Positions 1-8,633 of a stretch of DNA of 64,000 nucleotides are shown piece by piece. The stretch is taken from assembly GCA_963781285.1 (NCBI GenBank), contig CAWAFI010000017.1, forward strand, positions 186,001 to 250,000, read 5' to 3'. Positions within the stretch are counted from its first letter, which is position 1. Each line of letters opens with the position of its first letter. The notes below the pieces were generated by a model. It worked only from the letters and a program-made list of their open reading frames with translations. It ran no database searches and was not told the origin of the DNA. The position numbers and the translations under genes were made by a program. The stretch is from CAIWHR01 sp963781285. Its GTDB lineage: Bacteria; Pseudomonadota; Gammaproteobacteria; Burkholderiales; Casimicrobiaceae.

Positions 1-803
1 ACCTGCGCCGCGTCGATGTAACCCTGGCGATACGCGATTTCCTCGGGGCAGGCGATCTTCAACCCCTGCCGCCGCTCGATCGTCGCGATGTATTGCGCCG
101 CCTCGAGCAGCGACTCGTGCGTGCCGGTGTCGAGCCACGCCATGCCGCGGCCCATCACTTCGCAGGCCAGTTCTCCCCACTCGAGATACGCCCGGTTGAC
201 ATCGGTGATCTCGAGCTCGCCGCGCGGCGAAGGTGCCAGCTGCGCCGCGACGTCCAGCACCCGGTTATCGTAGAAGTAGAGCCCCGTGACTGCGTAGCGC
301 GACTTCGGATGCCGCGGCTTTTCCTCGAGCGAGATCACCTTGCCCGCCGCGTCGAACTCGGCGACGCCGTAGCGGTCGGGATCGGCGACGGGATAGGCGA
401 ACACCGTTGCGCCCTGCGCACGCGCGTTGGCGCGCGCGAGCTGCGTCGACAGGTCATGGCCATAGAAGATATTGTCGCCCAGTACCAGTGCGCAGGCGTC
501 GCCGCCGACGTAGCCGCGGCCGATGATGAACGCCTGCGCGAGGCCCTCCGGCGCCGGCTGTACGGCATAGGCGAGATTGAGTCCCCACCGCGCGCCGTCG
601 CCCAGCAGCTGCGCGAACCGCGGCGTGTCCTCCGGAGTCGAGATCAGCAGGATGTCGCGGATCCCGGCGAGCATCAGCGTCGACAGCGGATAGTAGATCA
701 TCGGCTTGTCGTACACCGGCAACAGCTGCTTCGAGACGACCTGCGTCACCGGATGCAGCCGCGTGCCGGACCCGCCAGCGAGGATGATGCCCTTTCTTTT
801 CAT
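1..803 (-). CDS. rfbA: Glucose-1-phosphate thymidylyltransferase (3' end outside window)
   Basis: This enzyme joins glucose-1-phosphate to dTTP to give dTDP-glucose, the first step of dTDP-rhamnose synthesis for O-antigen or other surface glycans. About 267 of the usual roughly 290 residues are inside the window; the C-terminus runs off the left edge. The N-terminus carries the nucleotidyltransferase signature GGSGTRLHP at residues 10-18, followed by the conserved Lys25 and the QLLPVYDKPM segment. The ATG at 803 is the only start that keeps this signature. It follows rfbB by 16 bases on the same strand, the expected pathway pairing. Identification is secure. Confidence 0.95.
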   Translation of the reverse strand, partial: MKRKGIILAGGSGTRLHPVTQVVSKQLLPVYDKPMIYYPLSTLMLAGIRDILLISTPEDTPRFAQLLGDGARWGLNLAYAVQPAPEGLAQAFIIGRGYVGGDACALVLGDNIFYGHDLSTQLARANARAQGATVFAYPVADPDRYGVAEFDAAGKVISLEEKPRHPKSRYAVTGLYFYDNRVLDVAAQLAPSPRGELEITDVNRAYLEWGELACEVMGRGMAWLDTGTHESLLEAAQYIATIERRQGLKIACPEEIAYRQGYIDAAQ

Positions 804-819
804 CGGGTCGGCGCCTCGT

Positions 820-1878
820 TCATCCTGCTGCGGCGGCGTAGTTCAGCGTGATCCATTGCTGGTAGTCGCGGCTCGTCACTGCGGCGAGCCACGCGCCGTT
901 GTCGAGATACCACTGCACGGTCCGCCGCATCCCCGATTCGAACGTCTCGACCGGTACCCAGCCGAGCTCGCGACGGATTTTTGTCGCGTCGATCGCGTAG
1001 CGGCGGTCGTGTCCCGGGCGATCCGGAACGAAGGTCACTTGCGCACCATAATCGCCCTTGGGCGCGAGCTCCGCGAGGATGCCGCAGATCGTCCGCACGA
1101 CCTCGAGGTTCGTCATCTCGGCGTTGCCGCCGACGTTGTAAGTCTCGCCTGGACGCCCCGCGCCAAGCACCTTGCGAATCGCCGCGCAATGGTCGCCCAC
1201 GTAGAGCCAGTCGCGGACGTTTTTCCCGTCGCCATAGACGGGAAGCGGCTTGCCAGCGAGGGCGTTGACGATCATCAGCGGAATCAGCTTCTCCGGAAAC
1301 TGCCGCGGACCGTAATTGTTGGAACAGTTGCAGGTGAGCGTGGGTAGCCCGTACGTGTGATGCCACGCGCGAACAAGGTGATCGGACGCGGCCTTCGACG
1401 CCGAATACGGGCTGTTCGGGGCGAACGCCGTGGTCTCGGTAAACGGAGGGTCGTGCGCACCGAGCGAGCCGTAGACCTCGTCGGTCGACACGTGCAGGAA
1501 GCGAAAAGCGACGCGCTCCGCCTCCGGGAGGTCCAGCCACCATCCGCGCGTCGCTTCGAGCAACGCGAACGTCCCGACGACGTTGGTGGTGATGAAATCG
1601 GCCGGGCCGTGGATCGACCGGTCGACGTGGCTCTCCGCCGCGAAATTGACGATCGCGCGTGGCCGATGCGCGCGCAACAACGCGTCGACCCGCTCCCGGT
1701 CGCCGATATCGCCACGGACGAATGCGTGCCGCGGGTCGGTGGCGAGCGGTGCGAGATTGCCGAGATTGCCGGCGTAGGTCAGCTTGTCGAGATTGACAAC
1801 GGGCTCATCGCAGGAGCCAAGCCAGTCGAGCACGAAATTGGCACCGATGAATCCGGCGCCGCCGGTGACGAGGATCAT
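820..1878 (-). CDS. rfbB: dTDP-glucose 4,6-dehydratase
   Basis: It converts dTDP-glucose to dTDP-4-keto-6-deoxyglucose, the second step of dTDP-rhamnose synthesis. The 352-residue length is typical. It is an extended short-chain dehydrogenase with the NAD-binding motif TGGAGFIG at residues 5-12. The catalytic STDEVYG motif contains Thr132, Asp133 and Glu134, and the YxxxK pair is Tyr158/Lys162. The start is ATG at 1878. rfbA follows directly downstream, so the two are very probably co-transcribed. The rfbC and rfbD genes expected in the pathway are not in the window; they may lie to the left. Confidence 0.96.
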   Translation of the reverse strand: MILVTGGAGFIGANFVLDWLGSCDEPVVNLDKLTYAGNLGNLAPLATDPRHAFVRGDIGDRERVDALLRAHRPRAIVNFAAESHVDRSIHGPADFITTNVVGTFALLEATRGWWLDLPEAERVAFRFLHVSTDEVYGSLGAHDPPFTETTAFAPNSPYSASKAASDHLVRAWHHTYGLPTLTCNCSNNYGPRQFPEKLIPLMIVNALAGKPLPVYGDGKNVRDWLYVGDHCAAIRKVLGAGRPGETYNVGGNAEMTNLEVVRTICGILAELAPKGDYGAQVTFVPDRPGHDRRYAIDATKIRRELGWVPVETFESGMRRTVQWYLDNGAWLAAVTSRDYQQWITLNYAAAAG

Positions 1879-1962
1879 GTGTTCTGAGCGCGCGGGGATC
1901 CACTGCGCATCGGCCGGACATCCCCGCTTGCGCTAGCGTGGAATCTTACCATCCGCAGTCGT

Positions 1963-2970
1963 TCACGCCGCCGGCATACCGTAGTAAGCGCGGTACCACG
2001 CGACGAACCGCGCGAGCCCCTCGGCCAGCGGCGTTGCCGGCGTGAATCCGGTGAGCGCCGCCAGCCGATCGATCGAGGCGAAGGTCGCCGGGACGTCGCC
2101 GGGCTGCATCGGCGCATATTCCTTGATCGCCGTCCGGCCGAGCAGGCGCTCGAGTGTCGCGATGAACGTTTCCAGCGCGACGGCCTCGTGATTGCCGATG
2201 TTGTAGATCGCATGCGGCGCGCCGTCACCGTCCGCGGTCGGTGGGCGCTCGAGCACGCGCGCGACGCCTTCCGCGATGTCGTCGACATAGGTGAAGTCGC
2301 GGCGCATCCGGCCCTCGTTGAACACGCGGATCGGCTGGCCCGCGAGAATCGCCTTCGTGAACAGCATCGGCGCCATGTCGGGCCGGCCCCACGGCCCATA
2401 CACGGTGAAGAAACGCAGCCCCGTCGCCGGCAACCGGTACAGATGGCTGTAGCTGTGCGCGATCAGCTCGTTCGCCTTTTTCGTCGCCGCGTACAGGCTC
2501 ACCGGATGATCGACGTTCTGGTCCTCGGAGAATGGCAGCGTGTGGTTCGCGCCGTACACACTGGAACTCGACGCGTATACGAGGTGAGCGATGCGCGCGT
2601 GCCGGCAGCCCTCGACGATGTGGCCGAAGGCGGTCAGGTTGTTCGCGAGATACGCTTCGGGATTGACCAGCGAATAGCGGACGCCGGGCTGTGCGGCAAG
2701 GTGAATCACGTGCGTGTAGCCGCCTTCGCGGAACAGCCGGGCCGTCGCCGGCGCGGCGGCGAGATCCATGCGCTCGAACCGGAATCCCATCCGTCCCGCG
2801 AGCCGCTTCAGCCGCGCTTCCTTCAACGTGACATCGTAGTAGGGATCGAGGTTGTCGGCGCCGGTTACCGCGTACCCGCACGCGAGCAGCCGCTCCGCGA
2901 CGTGCATGCCGATGAATCCGGCTGCCCCGGTCACCAGCACGTGGCCCTTCGCCGTACGCGTCGGGCTCAC
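1963..2970 (-). CDS. NAD-dependent nucleotide-sugar epimerase, UDP-glucuronate 4-epimerase type
   Basis: This 335-residue extended SDR most resembles UDP-glucuronate 4-epimerases, which make UDP-galacturonate for capsule or LPS. Visible features are the Rossmann motif TGAAGFIG (14-21), the LAAQPGVRYS segment (91-100) characteristic of this branch, the SSSSVYG stretch and the Tyr160/Lys164 catalytic pair. Its start overlaps the end of the upstream glycosyltransferase by four bases (ATGA, 2967-2970), implying translational coupling. The exact sugar substrate is inferred from family resemblance only; other UDP-hexose epimerases in this branch are possible. Confidence 0.85.
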   Translation of the reverse strand: MSPTRTAKGHVLVTGAAGFIGMHVAERLLACGYAVTGADNLDPYYDVTLKEARLKRLAGRMGFRFERMDLAAAPATARLFREGGYTHVIHLAAQPGVRYSLVNPEAYLANNLTAFGHIVEGCRHARIAHLVYASSSSVYGANHTLPFSEDQNVDHPVSLYAATKKANELIAHSYSHLYRLPATGLRFFTVYGPWGRPDMAPMLFTKAILAGQPIRVFNEGRMRRDFTYVDDIAEGVARVLERPPTADGDGAPHAIYNIGNHEAVALETFIATLERLLGRTAIKEYAPMQPGDVPATFASIDRLAALTGFTPATPLAEGLARFVAWYRAYYGMPAA

Positions 2971-3731
2971 CGCTGCGCCTCGTGCGCGTCGAGCGCGCGC
3001 AGCTTCGCATACTTCATGAAGCTCGCGAAGCAGCCGATCGCAATGTGGACAAGGCCGGCGACGCCGTCAAGGAAGCCTAGCTTAAGAACGTAAAAGCGCA
3101 CGAACCGGACGAGCGGCGAGAAGAAGAGCCGCGCAACGCCGGCGCGCTCGCCACGGGCGTGCATCGCCTCCGCCTGCAGCGTCGTATAGCGGTTCTGCTT
3201 CGCCACGTATGCATCGAGCGATTCGGCCGACGCGTGCAACAGATCACCGTCGAGGCGCGCGACCCGGGCGTCGGCGACGACGTGCTCGTGCACCGGATCA
3301 TCGGTCCAGCGCGCGCGCCGGCGATCGAACAGGCGCACGTTCCAGTCGGGATAACCCTCGCCGTGCGCGAGCCAGCGGCCCAGAAAACGGTTGCGCCGCG
3401 CCATCGCATAGGCCGCCGCCTGCGGCGACGCCACAGCTGCGCGAATCGCTTCGCCAAGCTCGGGCGTCACGCGTTCATCAGCGTCGAGGCACAGCACCCA
3501 GTCGTTGGCGGCCGCGCTGACGGCGAAATTCTTCTGCGCACCGAAGCCCGGCCACGCGTGCTCGATCACGCGCGCTCCGCAGCCGCGGGCGATTTCCACG
3601 GTATCATCGCGACTGCCCGAATCGACGACGACGATCTCGCCGGCGAAGGATACCGACGCGAGACAGTCCGCGATAACGCCGGCGGCATCGCGCGTGATCA
3701 CACAAAGACTCAAGGGGAGCGGCCCGGACAT
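2967..3731 (-). CDS. Family 2 glycosyltransferase, LPS core WaaE/KdtX type
   Basis: A 254-residue GT-A glycosyltransferase, probably adding glucose to the inner core of lipopolysaccharide on the cytoplasmic face. The N-terminus has the family start LSLCVITRD, then EIVVVDSGSRDDT and the metal-binding LDADER (DxD-like) motif. The C-terminal part has a hydrophobic stretch typical of WaaE-like enzymes. I chose the ATG at 3731, which begins just before the first beta strand; an in-frame start at 3770 would add 13 residues with no family counterpart. It overlaps the downstream epimerase by four bases. The acceptor sugar is not determined. Confidence 0.85.
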   Translation of the reverse strand: MSGPLPLSLCVITRDAAGVIADCLASVSFAGEIVVVDSGSRDDTVEIARGCGARVIEHAWPGFGAQKNFAVSAAANDWVLCLDADERVTPELGEAIRAAVASPQAAAYAMARRNRFLGRWLAHGEGYPDWNVRLFDRRRARWTDDPVHEHVVADARVARLDGDLLHASAESLDAYVAKQNRYTTLQAEAMHARGERAGVARLFFSPLVRFVRFYVLKLGFLDGVAGLVHIAIGCFASFMKYAKLRALDAHEAQR

Positions 3732-3842
3732 GCGCCTGGCGATTGCGGAGCCGACGGTTCCGCGCAGCAATGAATTGCGCGCATTCTACGGGGTTTCATG
3801 GGGCCGCGGCTTGCCTCCACCGGCGATCGTGGCCGTGCGCCG

Positions 3843-3926
3843 ATGAGCGCCGCAGGGCCGCCCCAAGGCGCGAATTGCTCCCCCTCGGGGGGCAGCGCAG
3901 CGGCGAAGCCGCAAGCGTGGGGGCAC
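3843..3926. repeat. GC-rich intergenic repeat with two hairpins, upstream of waaC
   Basis: Between the divergent glycosyltransferase and waaC lies a compact stretch containing GCCGCCCCAAGGCGCG, then a C5/G6 hairpin (3880-3892) and a second perfect hairpin GCGGC-GAA-GCCGC (3900-3912), ending in GCAAGCGTGGGGG. From memory this closely matches an intergenic element scattered through Burkholderiales genomes. It sits directly against the waaC start and would lie in its leader. I saw no second full copy in this window. Whether it acts as a terminator, an mRNA-stability element or something else is unknown. Confidence 0.55.
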
Positions 3927-3931
3927 ACCAC

Positions 3932-4906
3932 TTGAGCGCCGTCCTCGTCGTGCGCCCTTCGTCGCTCGGCGACATCGTGCATGCGCTCGCACTCGTCGCC
4001 GACGTCCGCACACACCGCCCGGAGCTCGCCGTGGATTGGGTCGCCGAGGAGATGTTCGCGTCGCTGCCCTCCCTTGACCCCGGCGTGCGCCGCGTGATCC
4101 CCGTCGCGCTGCGGCGCTGGCGCACGCGCCCGTTCGCCCCGGCCACATGGCGCGAAATCGCGGCCTTCCGGCGCGCGCTTTCGCGTGATGCATACGTCGC
4201 GGTGCTCGACCTGCAGGAACAGGTGAAGGGAGCCCTGATCGCGCGGCTGGCGCGCGGGCCGCGGCACGGTCCGGACCGTGCCAGCATCCGCGAACCGGTC
4301 GCGACGCTCGCCCACGACGTGCACCACGCAATCGACCCCAATCAGCACCTGATCGATCGCTGCCGACAGCTAGCCGCCGCGGCGCTTGGCTACTCCGCCT
4401 CCGGACAACCACGCTTCGGGCTGGTCGCGCCGACGCCGGCTGCCGGAGCGATACCCGAGAGGCCCTATGTCGTGCTTCTGCACGCGACGAGCCGCGCCGA
4501 CAAGCTGTGGCCCGAAGCGAACTGGCGCGCGCTGATCGCGATGTTTGGTCGCGCCGGGTATTCGCTGCTGCTGCCGTGGGGCGATTTCGCCGAACGCACG
4601 CGCAGCGAGCGTCTCGCGGCCGGCCTGGAGGCTGCGCGCGTTCCGCCGCGCCAGACGCTTCCGGCGCTCGCCGGCCTCCTCGCCCGCGCCGAGCTCGTCA
4701 TCGGCGTCGATACGGGTCTCGTGCACCTTGCCGCGGCACTCGGCACGCCGACGGTGTCACTGTTCGTCGCGACGGACGCGCGGCTTGCCGGCGTCGAACG
4801 CGCAAGCGCGCGCGCGCGCGACCTCGGCGGGATCGGGTCCGTGCCGACGGTCGCTGAGGTCGAGAGCGCAGCCGGCGCACTCATGCGCCGGGCGCCTGGC
4901 TGCTGA
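3932..4906 (+). CDS. waaC: ADP-heptose:LPS heptosyltransferase I
   Basis: It adds the first L-glycero-D-manno-heptose to Kdo during LPS inner-core assembly. The protein fits the GT9 family: the N-terminus reads SAVLVVRPSSLGDIVHAL, the middle has LHATSRADKLWP, and the C-terminus has the donor-binding VIGVDTGLVHLAAALGTPTV. I chose the TTG at 3932, giving 324 residues, the usual length. It is preceded by a GGGGG run about nine bases upstream. Longer in-frame starts from 3743 would add residues encoded by the intergenic repeat. waaA follows after 12 bases in the same reading frame, so both are likely one transcript. Confidence 0.92.
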   Translation: MSAVLVVRPSSLGDIVHALALVADVRTHRPELAVDWVAEEMFASLPSLDPGVRRVIPVALRRWRTRPFAPATWREIAAFRRALSRDAYVAVLDLQEQVKGALIARLARGPRHGPDRASIREPVATLAHDVHHAIDPNQHLIDRCRQLAAAALGYSASGQPRFGLVAPTPAAGAIPERPYVVLLHATSRADKLWPEANWRALIAMFGRAGYSLLLPWGDFAERTRSERLAAGLEAARVPPRQTLPALAGLLARAELVIGVDTGLVHLAAALGTPTVSLFVATDARLAGVERASARARDLGGIGSVPTVAEVESAAGALMRRAPGC

Positions 4907-4918
4907 CGGAGGGTCAAC

Positions 4919-6466
4919 CTGATTCGCGCGCTCTACACGCTGCTCTGGTATATCGCGCTGCCGCTCCTCCCGCTTCGCCTGTGGTGGCGCGGGCGCCGCG
5001 AGCCCGGCTATCGCGAGCGCATCGGCGAGCGCTACGGACGCTACCGCGGCGACAGCCGCGCGCGTGGACCGGTGCTCTGGGTGCACGCGGTTTCGCTCGG
5101 CGAGACGCGAGCTGCAGGCCCGCTTGTCGAGCGGGTCAAGCGCGCGTTTCCCGATGCCACGGTCCTGCTCACGCACATGACGGCAACCGGTCGTGCTGCC
5201 GGCCGTGCGCTGGTCGGCGATCGCGTCGTTCAGTCCTGGCTGCCGTACGATGTGCCGTTCGCGGTACGTGGATTCCTCACGCACTGGAAGCCACGTGCGG
5301 GCCTGATACTGGAAACCGAGCTGTGGCCGAACATCGTCGCGCTGACGGATGCTGCGAACGTGCCGCTCTTCCTCGTCAACGCGCGGTTGTCGGAGCGATC
5401 GGCGGCGGGCTACGCGCGCGTCGCGGCGCTCGCGCGGCCGATGCTCTCGGCACTTGCCGGCGTTGCCGCGCAGACGGCGGACGACGCCCGCAGGCTGACC
5501 ATGCTCGGGGCGCCAACGCCGATCGTCACCGGCAATCTCAAGTTCGATGTCGCCGTCCCCGAGACCGCCATGACGCTCAGCCGCGAGCTCAAGGTGCGCA
5601 TCGGCGACACGCGCCCGGTGTGGGTCGCCGGCTCGACTCGCGAAGGCGAGGAAGCGCTGATTCTCGATGCGCTCGCCGCCGGTGCGCTGCCGCCCGAAAC
5701 CATGGTGATCGTCGTGCCGCGCCACCCGCAGCGCTTTGCCGCTGTGGCGGAACTCCTCGCGCGCCGCGGCGTGCCGTTCGTCCGCCGCAGCGACAACGCA
5801 TCGGTGCCGGCAGACGTCGCGGTGATGCTCGGCGATTCGATGGGCGAATTGCCGGGATACTACGCGGTGGCCGACGTCGCGTTCGTCGGTGGCAGCCTGC
5901 TGCCGCTGGGCGGGCAGAACTTGATCGAGCCGATCGCCGTCGGCCGGCCGACACTCGTCGGGCCGCACATGTTCAATTTCGCGGAAGCAACGCGCAATGC
6001 ACTGGACGCGGGCGCGGCGCTGGAAGTGGCCGACGCCGCGGCCCTCGTGACCACCGTCGGCGCACTCCTGCGCGACCGCGATCGCCGCCTGCGGATGCGC
6101 GCGGCCGCGCTGGCGTTCCATGCGGCGCACCGCGGCGCCGGCGACCGCTTGTGGGCTTGGCTTGCGCCACAGCTGGCGCCCGTCCTGCGCAGCGATGCCG
6201 CGCTCGAATCGCGCGGCCCCGTCAGCGCGAAGCTGGCGGTTGATGTCCTCGACGTCCTGGTCGTTGAGCGTACCGATGGCGGCCTTCAACCGCAGGACTC
6301 CGATCAGGTAGTTGAAGTACGGACTGCGCGAGGTCGCGACGCGTCGAGAACACGTTCTGCTGCACGTTCAGCACGTCGAGGTTCGTCCGGATGCCGACTT
6401 CCTGCCCGAGCTTGTTCGACTGCAGCGCAACCTCAGCCGACAAGAGCGCCTGGTCGAATGCCCTGA
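4919..6466 (+). CDS. waaA: Kdo transferase (3-deoxy-D-manno-octulosonic acid transferase), non-canonical start, run-on 3' end
   Basis: This inner-membrane GT30 enzyme transfers Kdo to lipid IVA. The family N-terminus (IRALYTLLW, then LRLWWRGRREPGYRERIGERYGRY) is encoded from 4922, but the frame contains the waaC stop at 4904-4906 and no ATG, GTG or TTG until GTG 5072. CTG 4919 has a good Shine-Dalgarno, GGAGGG at 4908-4913, so I start there. Later family segments VLWVHAVSLGETRAA, LETELWPNI and GGSLLPLGGQNLIEP are intact. The natural C-terminus is near residue 430 (about 6210-6243); the frame as given runs on to 6466 antisense to tolC, probably because one base is missing in 6225-6240. Confidence 0.88.
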   Translation: MIRALYTLLWYIALPLLPLRLWWRGRREPGYRERIGERYGRYRGDSRARGPVLWVHAVSLGETRAAGPLVERVKRAFPDATVLLTHMTATGRAAGRALVGDRVVQSWLPYDVPFAVRGFLTHWKPRAGLILETELWPNIVALTDAANVPLFLVNARLSERSAAGYARVAALARPMLSALAGVAAQTADDARRLTMLGAPTPIVTGNLKFDVAVPETAMTLSRELKVRIGDTRPVWVAGSTREGEEALILDALAAGALPPETMVIVVPRHPQRFAAVAELLARRGVPFVRRSDNASVPADVAVMLGDSMGELPGYYAVADVAFVGGSLLPLGGQNLIEPIAVGRPTLVGPHMFNFAEATRNALDAGAALEVADAAALVTTVGALLRDRDRRLRMRAAALAFHAAHRGAGDRLWAWLAPQLAPVLRSDAALESRGPVSAKLAVDVLDVLVVERTDGGLQPQDSDQVVEVRTARGRDASRTRSAARSARRGSSGCRLPARACSTAAQPQPTRAPGRMP

Positions 6467-7586
6467 TCGACGCTGCCGCGCTCGTGACCCCCGTGTAGCC
6501 GGTCTGCGCAAGAAAGAGCGCGGTGCGCCGTGCCTGTTCGAGGTCCTGGCGGGTCTTGTCTTGCAGCGCAATCGCCTGACGCACCTTGGAGTCGACGAAG
6601 CCGCCCTGGTAGATGGGAACCGCGAGTTGGACGCCGATGGTGCCGGTCGACGAGTAGTTGGAGACGCCGAGGTTGATGGAGCCGCCGCCGTAATTCGCCC
6701 AGTTCACGCTGGCGACGAGGTCGAGCGTAGGATAATGACCGGCCTTCGCCCGGTCGACCTCGAGGGTGGCGATCGCGAAATTCTTCTCGGCAACCAGCAC
6801 GAGCTGATTCTCCTTCAGCGCCCGGTCGATCCAGTAGTCGAGCCGGTTCGGCTCCGGTGGCGCCGCCTGGAACCCGGCGCCGACCGTCTTCAATTCCTTC
6901 GGCAGGCGGCCTATGATTGCGCGCAGCGCCGTCACCTTGTTGTCGTAGTCGTTGCGGGTCGTGATTTCCTGCGCGACGATCGAGTCGTACTTGGCCTGCG
7001 CCTCGTTGGTGTCGGTGATCGTCGCCACGCCAACCTCGAAATTGCGTTTCGCCTGCGCGAGCTGCTCGGACACCGCGGCCTTCTGGCTCTCGTTCAGCTC
7101 GATGTTGTACTGCGCGAGCAGCACCTCGAAATAGGCCTGGGCGACGCGCAGGATCAGGTCCTGCTGCGCGATTGCCAGCACGTTGTCGGCCTGCGCGACC
7201 TGCTGCTTCGCCTGGTCGTAGGCAATCCAGTTCTGCTGCCGGTACAGCGGCTGCGACGCCGACACGATCGCCGTATATTGTGCGTAGCGTCTGTTTTCGC
7301 TCGTCTTGGGATCGGTCTTGATCGTCACGTCGTATTGGTTCTCCGAGGCGTTCGCCGAGGCCGAGGCATTGGGCAGGAGGCCGGCGCGCGCTTGGGGAAG
7401 GGCTTCCTGCGTCGCATCCCAGCTTGCCTTCGCCGCGGCAATGGCCGGATCGTTGCGCTGCGCGTCACGGTAGATTTGCAGCAGATCCTCGCCCGCCGCG
7501 GATCTCGCGAGGAGGAGAAGGCCAAATGCAACGGGCACGAGGGCGAGGAGACGATGTTTGATCGTTGGCATTTCGTGATCTTTCAT
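6222..7586 (-). CDS. tolC: TolC-family outer-membrane efflux channel, C-terminus frameshifted
   Basis: This is the outer-membrane exit duct for RND pumps and type I secretion, here probably for the upstream acrAB. The protein has a signal peptide (hydrophobic LALVPVAFGLLLLA), then two repeated outer-membrane-efflux halves with long helices (LLQIYRDAQRNDPAIAAAKA; LAVPIYQGGFVDSKVRQA). After DLAQS the given frame turns to unrelated residues. Removing one base near 6320 restores YFNYLIGVLRLKAAIGTLND, the normal TolC ending, and one missing base within 6225-6240 returns it to the stop at 6222. The two indels cancel. Start is ATG 7586, or possibly ATG 7571. Confidence 0.9.
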   Translation of the reverse strand: MKDHEMPTIKHRLLALVPVAFGLLLLARSAAGEDLLQIYRDAQRNDPAIAAAKASWDATQEALPQARAGLLPNASASANASENQYDVTIKTDPKTSENRRYAQYTAIVSASQPLYRQQNWIAYDQAKQQVAQADNVLAIAQQDLILRVAQAYFEVLLAQYNIELNESQKAAVSEQLAQAKRNFEVGVATITDTNEAQAKYDSIVAQEITTRNDYDNKVTALRAIIGRLPKELKTVGAGFQAAPPEPNRLDYWIDRALKENQLVLVAEKNFAIATLEVDRAKAGHYPTLDLVASVNWANYGGGSINLGVSNYSSTGTIGVQLAVPIYQGGFVDSKVRQAIALQDKTRQDLEQARRTALFLAQTGYTGVTSAAASIRAFDQALLSAEVALQSNKLGQEVGIRTNLDVLNVQQNVFSTRRDLAQSVLQLPDRSPAVEGRHRYAQRPGRRGHQPPASR

Positions 7587-7602
7587 GCGCAGCCGCCGCG
7601 CG

Positions 7603-7929
7603 TCAGTACCGTTTCATCGTCGGCTCGACTTCGGCCGCCCATTCCTCCACGCCGCCGCGCAGGTTGTGGACCTGGACGAATCCGGCGTGCTTCAGCATCG
7701 CCGCCGCGTGAAAGCTGCGATGGCCGTGGTGGCAGACGATCACCAGCGGTCGATCCTGCGGCAGTTCGCCGAGCCGCGCGGCGAGTTCCCCGAGCGGGAT
7801 CGACACCGAGTCCTCGATGCGGCAGTACTCGAATTCCCACCGCTCGCGCACGTCGATCAGCGCGGGCGGCGCCCGTTTGGCGTCGGCCCGCCACTTGAGA
7901 AGTTCCGCGGGCCCGAGCTGCGGGATCAA
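7603..7929 (-). CDS. Rhodanese-like sulfurtransferase, single domain
   Basis: A 108-residue single rhodanese domain that would carry a persulfide on its active-site cysteine; the physiological acceptor is unknown. The loop VCHHGHRS contains the candidate Cys, preceded by LIDVRERWEFEYCRI and followed by LRGGVEEWA. I chose TTG 7929 because it overlaps the pcm stop (TTGA, 7926-7929), matches family length, and longer starts only translate antisense of pcm. It lies between pcm and tolC, a linkage I know from other Betaproteobacteria, though its role there is not obvious. Probably translated by coupling to pcm. Confidence 0.88.
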   Translation of the reverse strand: MIPQLGPAELLKWRADAKRAPPALIDVRERWEFEYCRIEDSVSIPLGELAARLGELPQDRPLVIVCHHGHRSFHAAAMLKHAGFVQVHNLRGGVEEWAAEVEPTMKRY

Positions 7930-8576
7930 AACCGGAACCGCGACGGCGTCGCGGCATTCTTGAGCGGGTCGATTACCGTCTCGAAAAGGTCTTGTGTGGT
8001 CACCGACCCCGGCGCGACCCAACGCAGCATCCGCGCGGTCATTGCCGGTGCGTCGCCGACGACCGCGAACACGCGCCCGCCCGGCTTCAGCTGCTTGACG
8101 AAAGCGTCGGGCAGGATCGGCGTCGATCCCGTCAGCACGATCGCGTCATAGGTGTCCGCACCCCAGCCGCGGGCGCCGTCGCCGACCGCGAACAGGACGC
8201 CGGAGAAGCCGGCCCGCGCAAGCTTGGGTTTCGCATCCCCCGACAGCCGCGGATCGATTTCGACGGTGATGACCTTCGCTCCGCAACTCGCCAGCAGGGC
8301 GGTCAGATAGCCGCTGCCGGTTCCGATTTCCAGCACGCTCTCGCCGGGCTTCACCTTGAGCTCCTGGATGACACGCGCTTCCAGCTTCGGCGCCCACATC
8401 TTTTCGCCTCCCGGAAGCGGTAGCTCGAGGTCGGCAAAGGCCAGCATCCGATACGCCGCGGGAACGAACTCCTCGCGCCGGACGGCGAACAGCAGGTCGA
8501 GCACATCCTGGTCCAGCACGTCCCAGGTGCGAATCTGCTGCTCCACCATGTTGAACCGGGCCTGTTCGATATCCAT
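7926..8576 (-). CDS. pcm: Protein-L-isoaspartate O-methyltransferase
   Basis: This SAM-dependent enzyme methylates isoaspartyl residues in damaged proteins. The 216-residue protein shows the family N-terminus MDIEQARFNMVEQQIRTWDV, the SAM-binding VLEIGTGSGYLTALLA and the LTGSTPILPDAFVKQLKPGG region. Active-site variation is visible: the common YDAI(V)VTA segment reads YDAIVLTGS. I start at ATG 8576; an earlier in-frame ATG at 8627 would add 17 residues overlapping the promoter region. It is the first gene after the regulated promoter at 8634-8682, with rhodanese and tolC downstream. Confidence 0.92.
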   Translation of the reverse strand: MDIEQARFNMVEQQIRTWDVLDQDVLDLLFAVRREEFVPAAYRMLAFADLELPLPGGEKMWAPKLEARVIQELKVKPGESVLEIGTGSGYLTALLASCGAKVITVEIDPRLSGDAKPKLARAGFSGVLFAVGDGARGWGADTYDAIVLTGSTPILPDAFVKQLKPGGRVFAVVGDAPAMTARMLRWVAPGSVTTQDLFETVIDPLKNAATPSRFRF

Positions 8577-8633
8577 GACGATTTTCGGGGTGGACGGGAC
8601 GCGATACCGGCCTGGTGCTGCCGCCAAGGTCGC

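Noticed and set aside
4757..6289. A 510-codon minus-strand frame across waaA.
   Set aside because: Only its first 20 or so residues are real: they are the displaced end of tolC. The rest is antisense of waaA and has typical shadow-frame composition.
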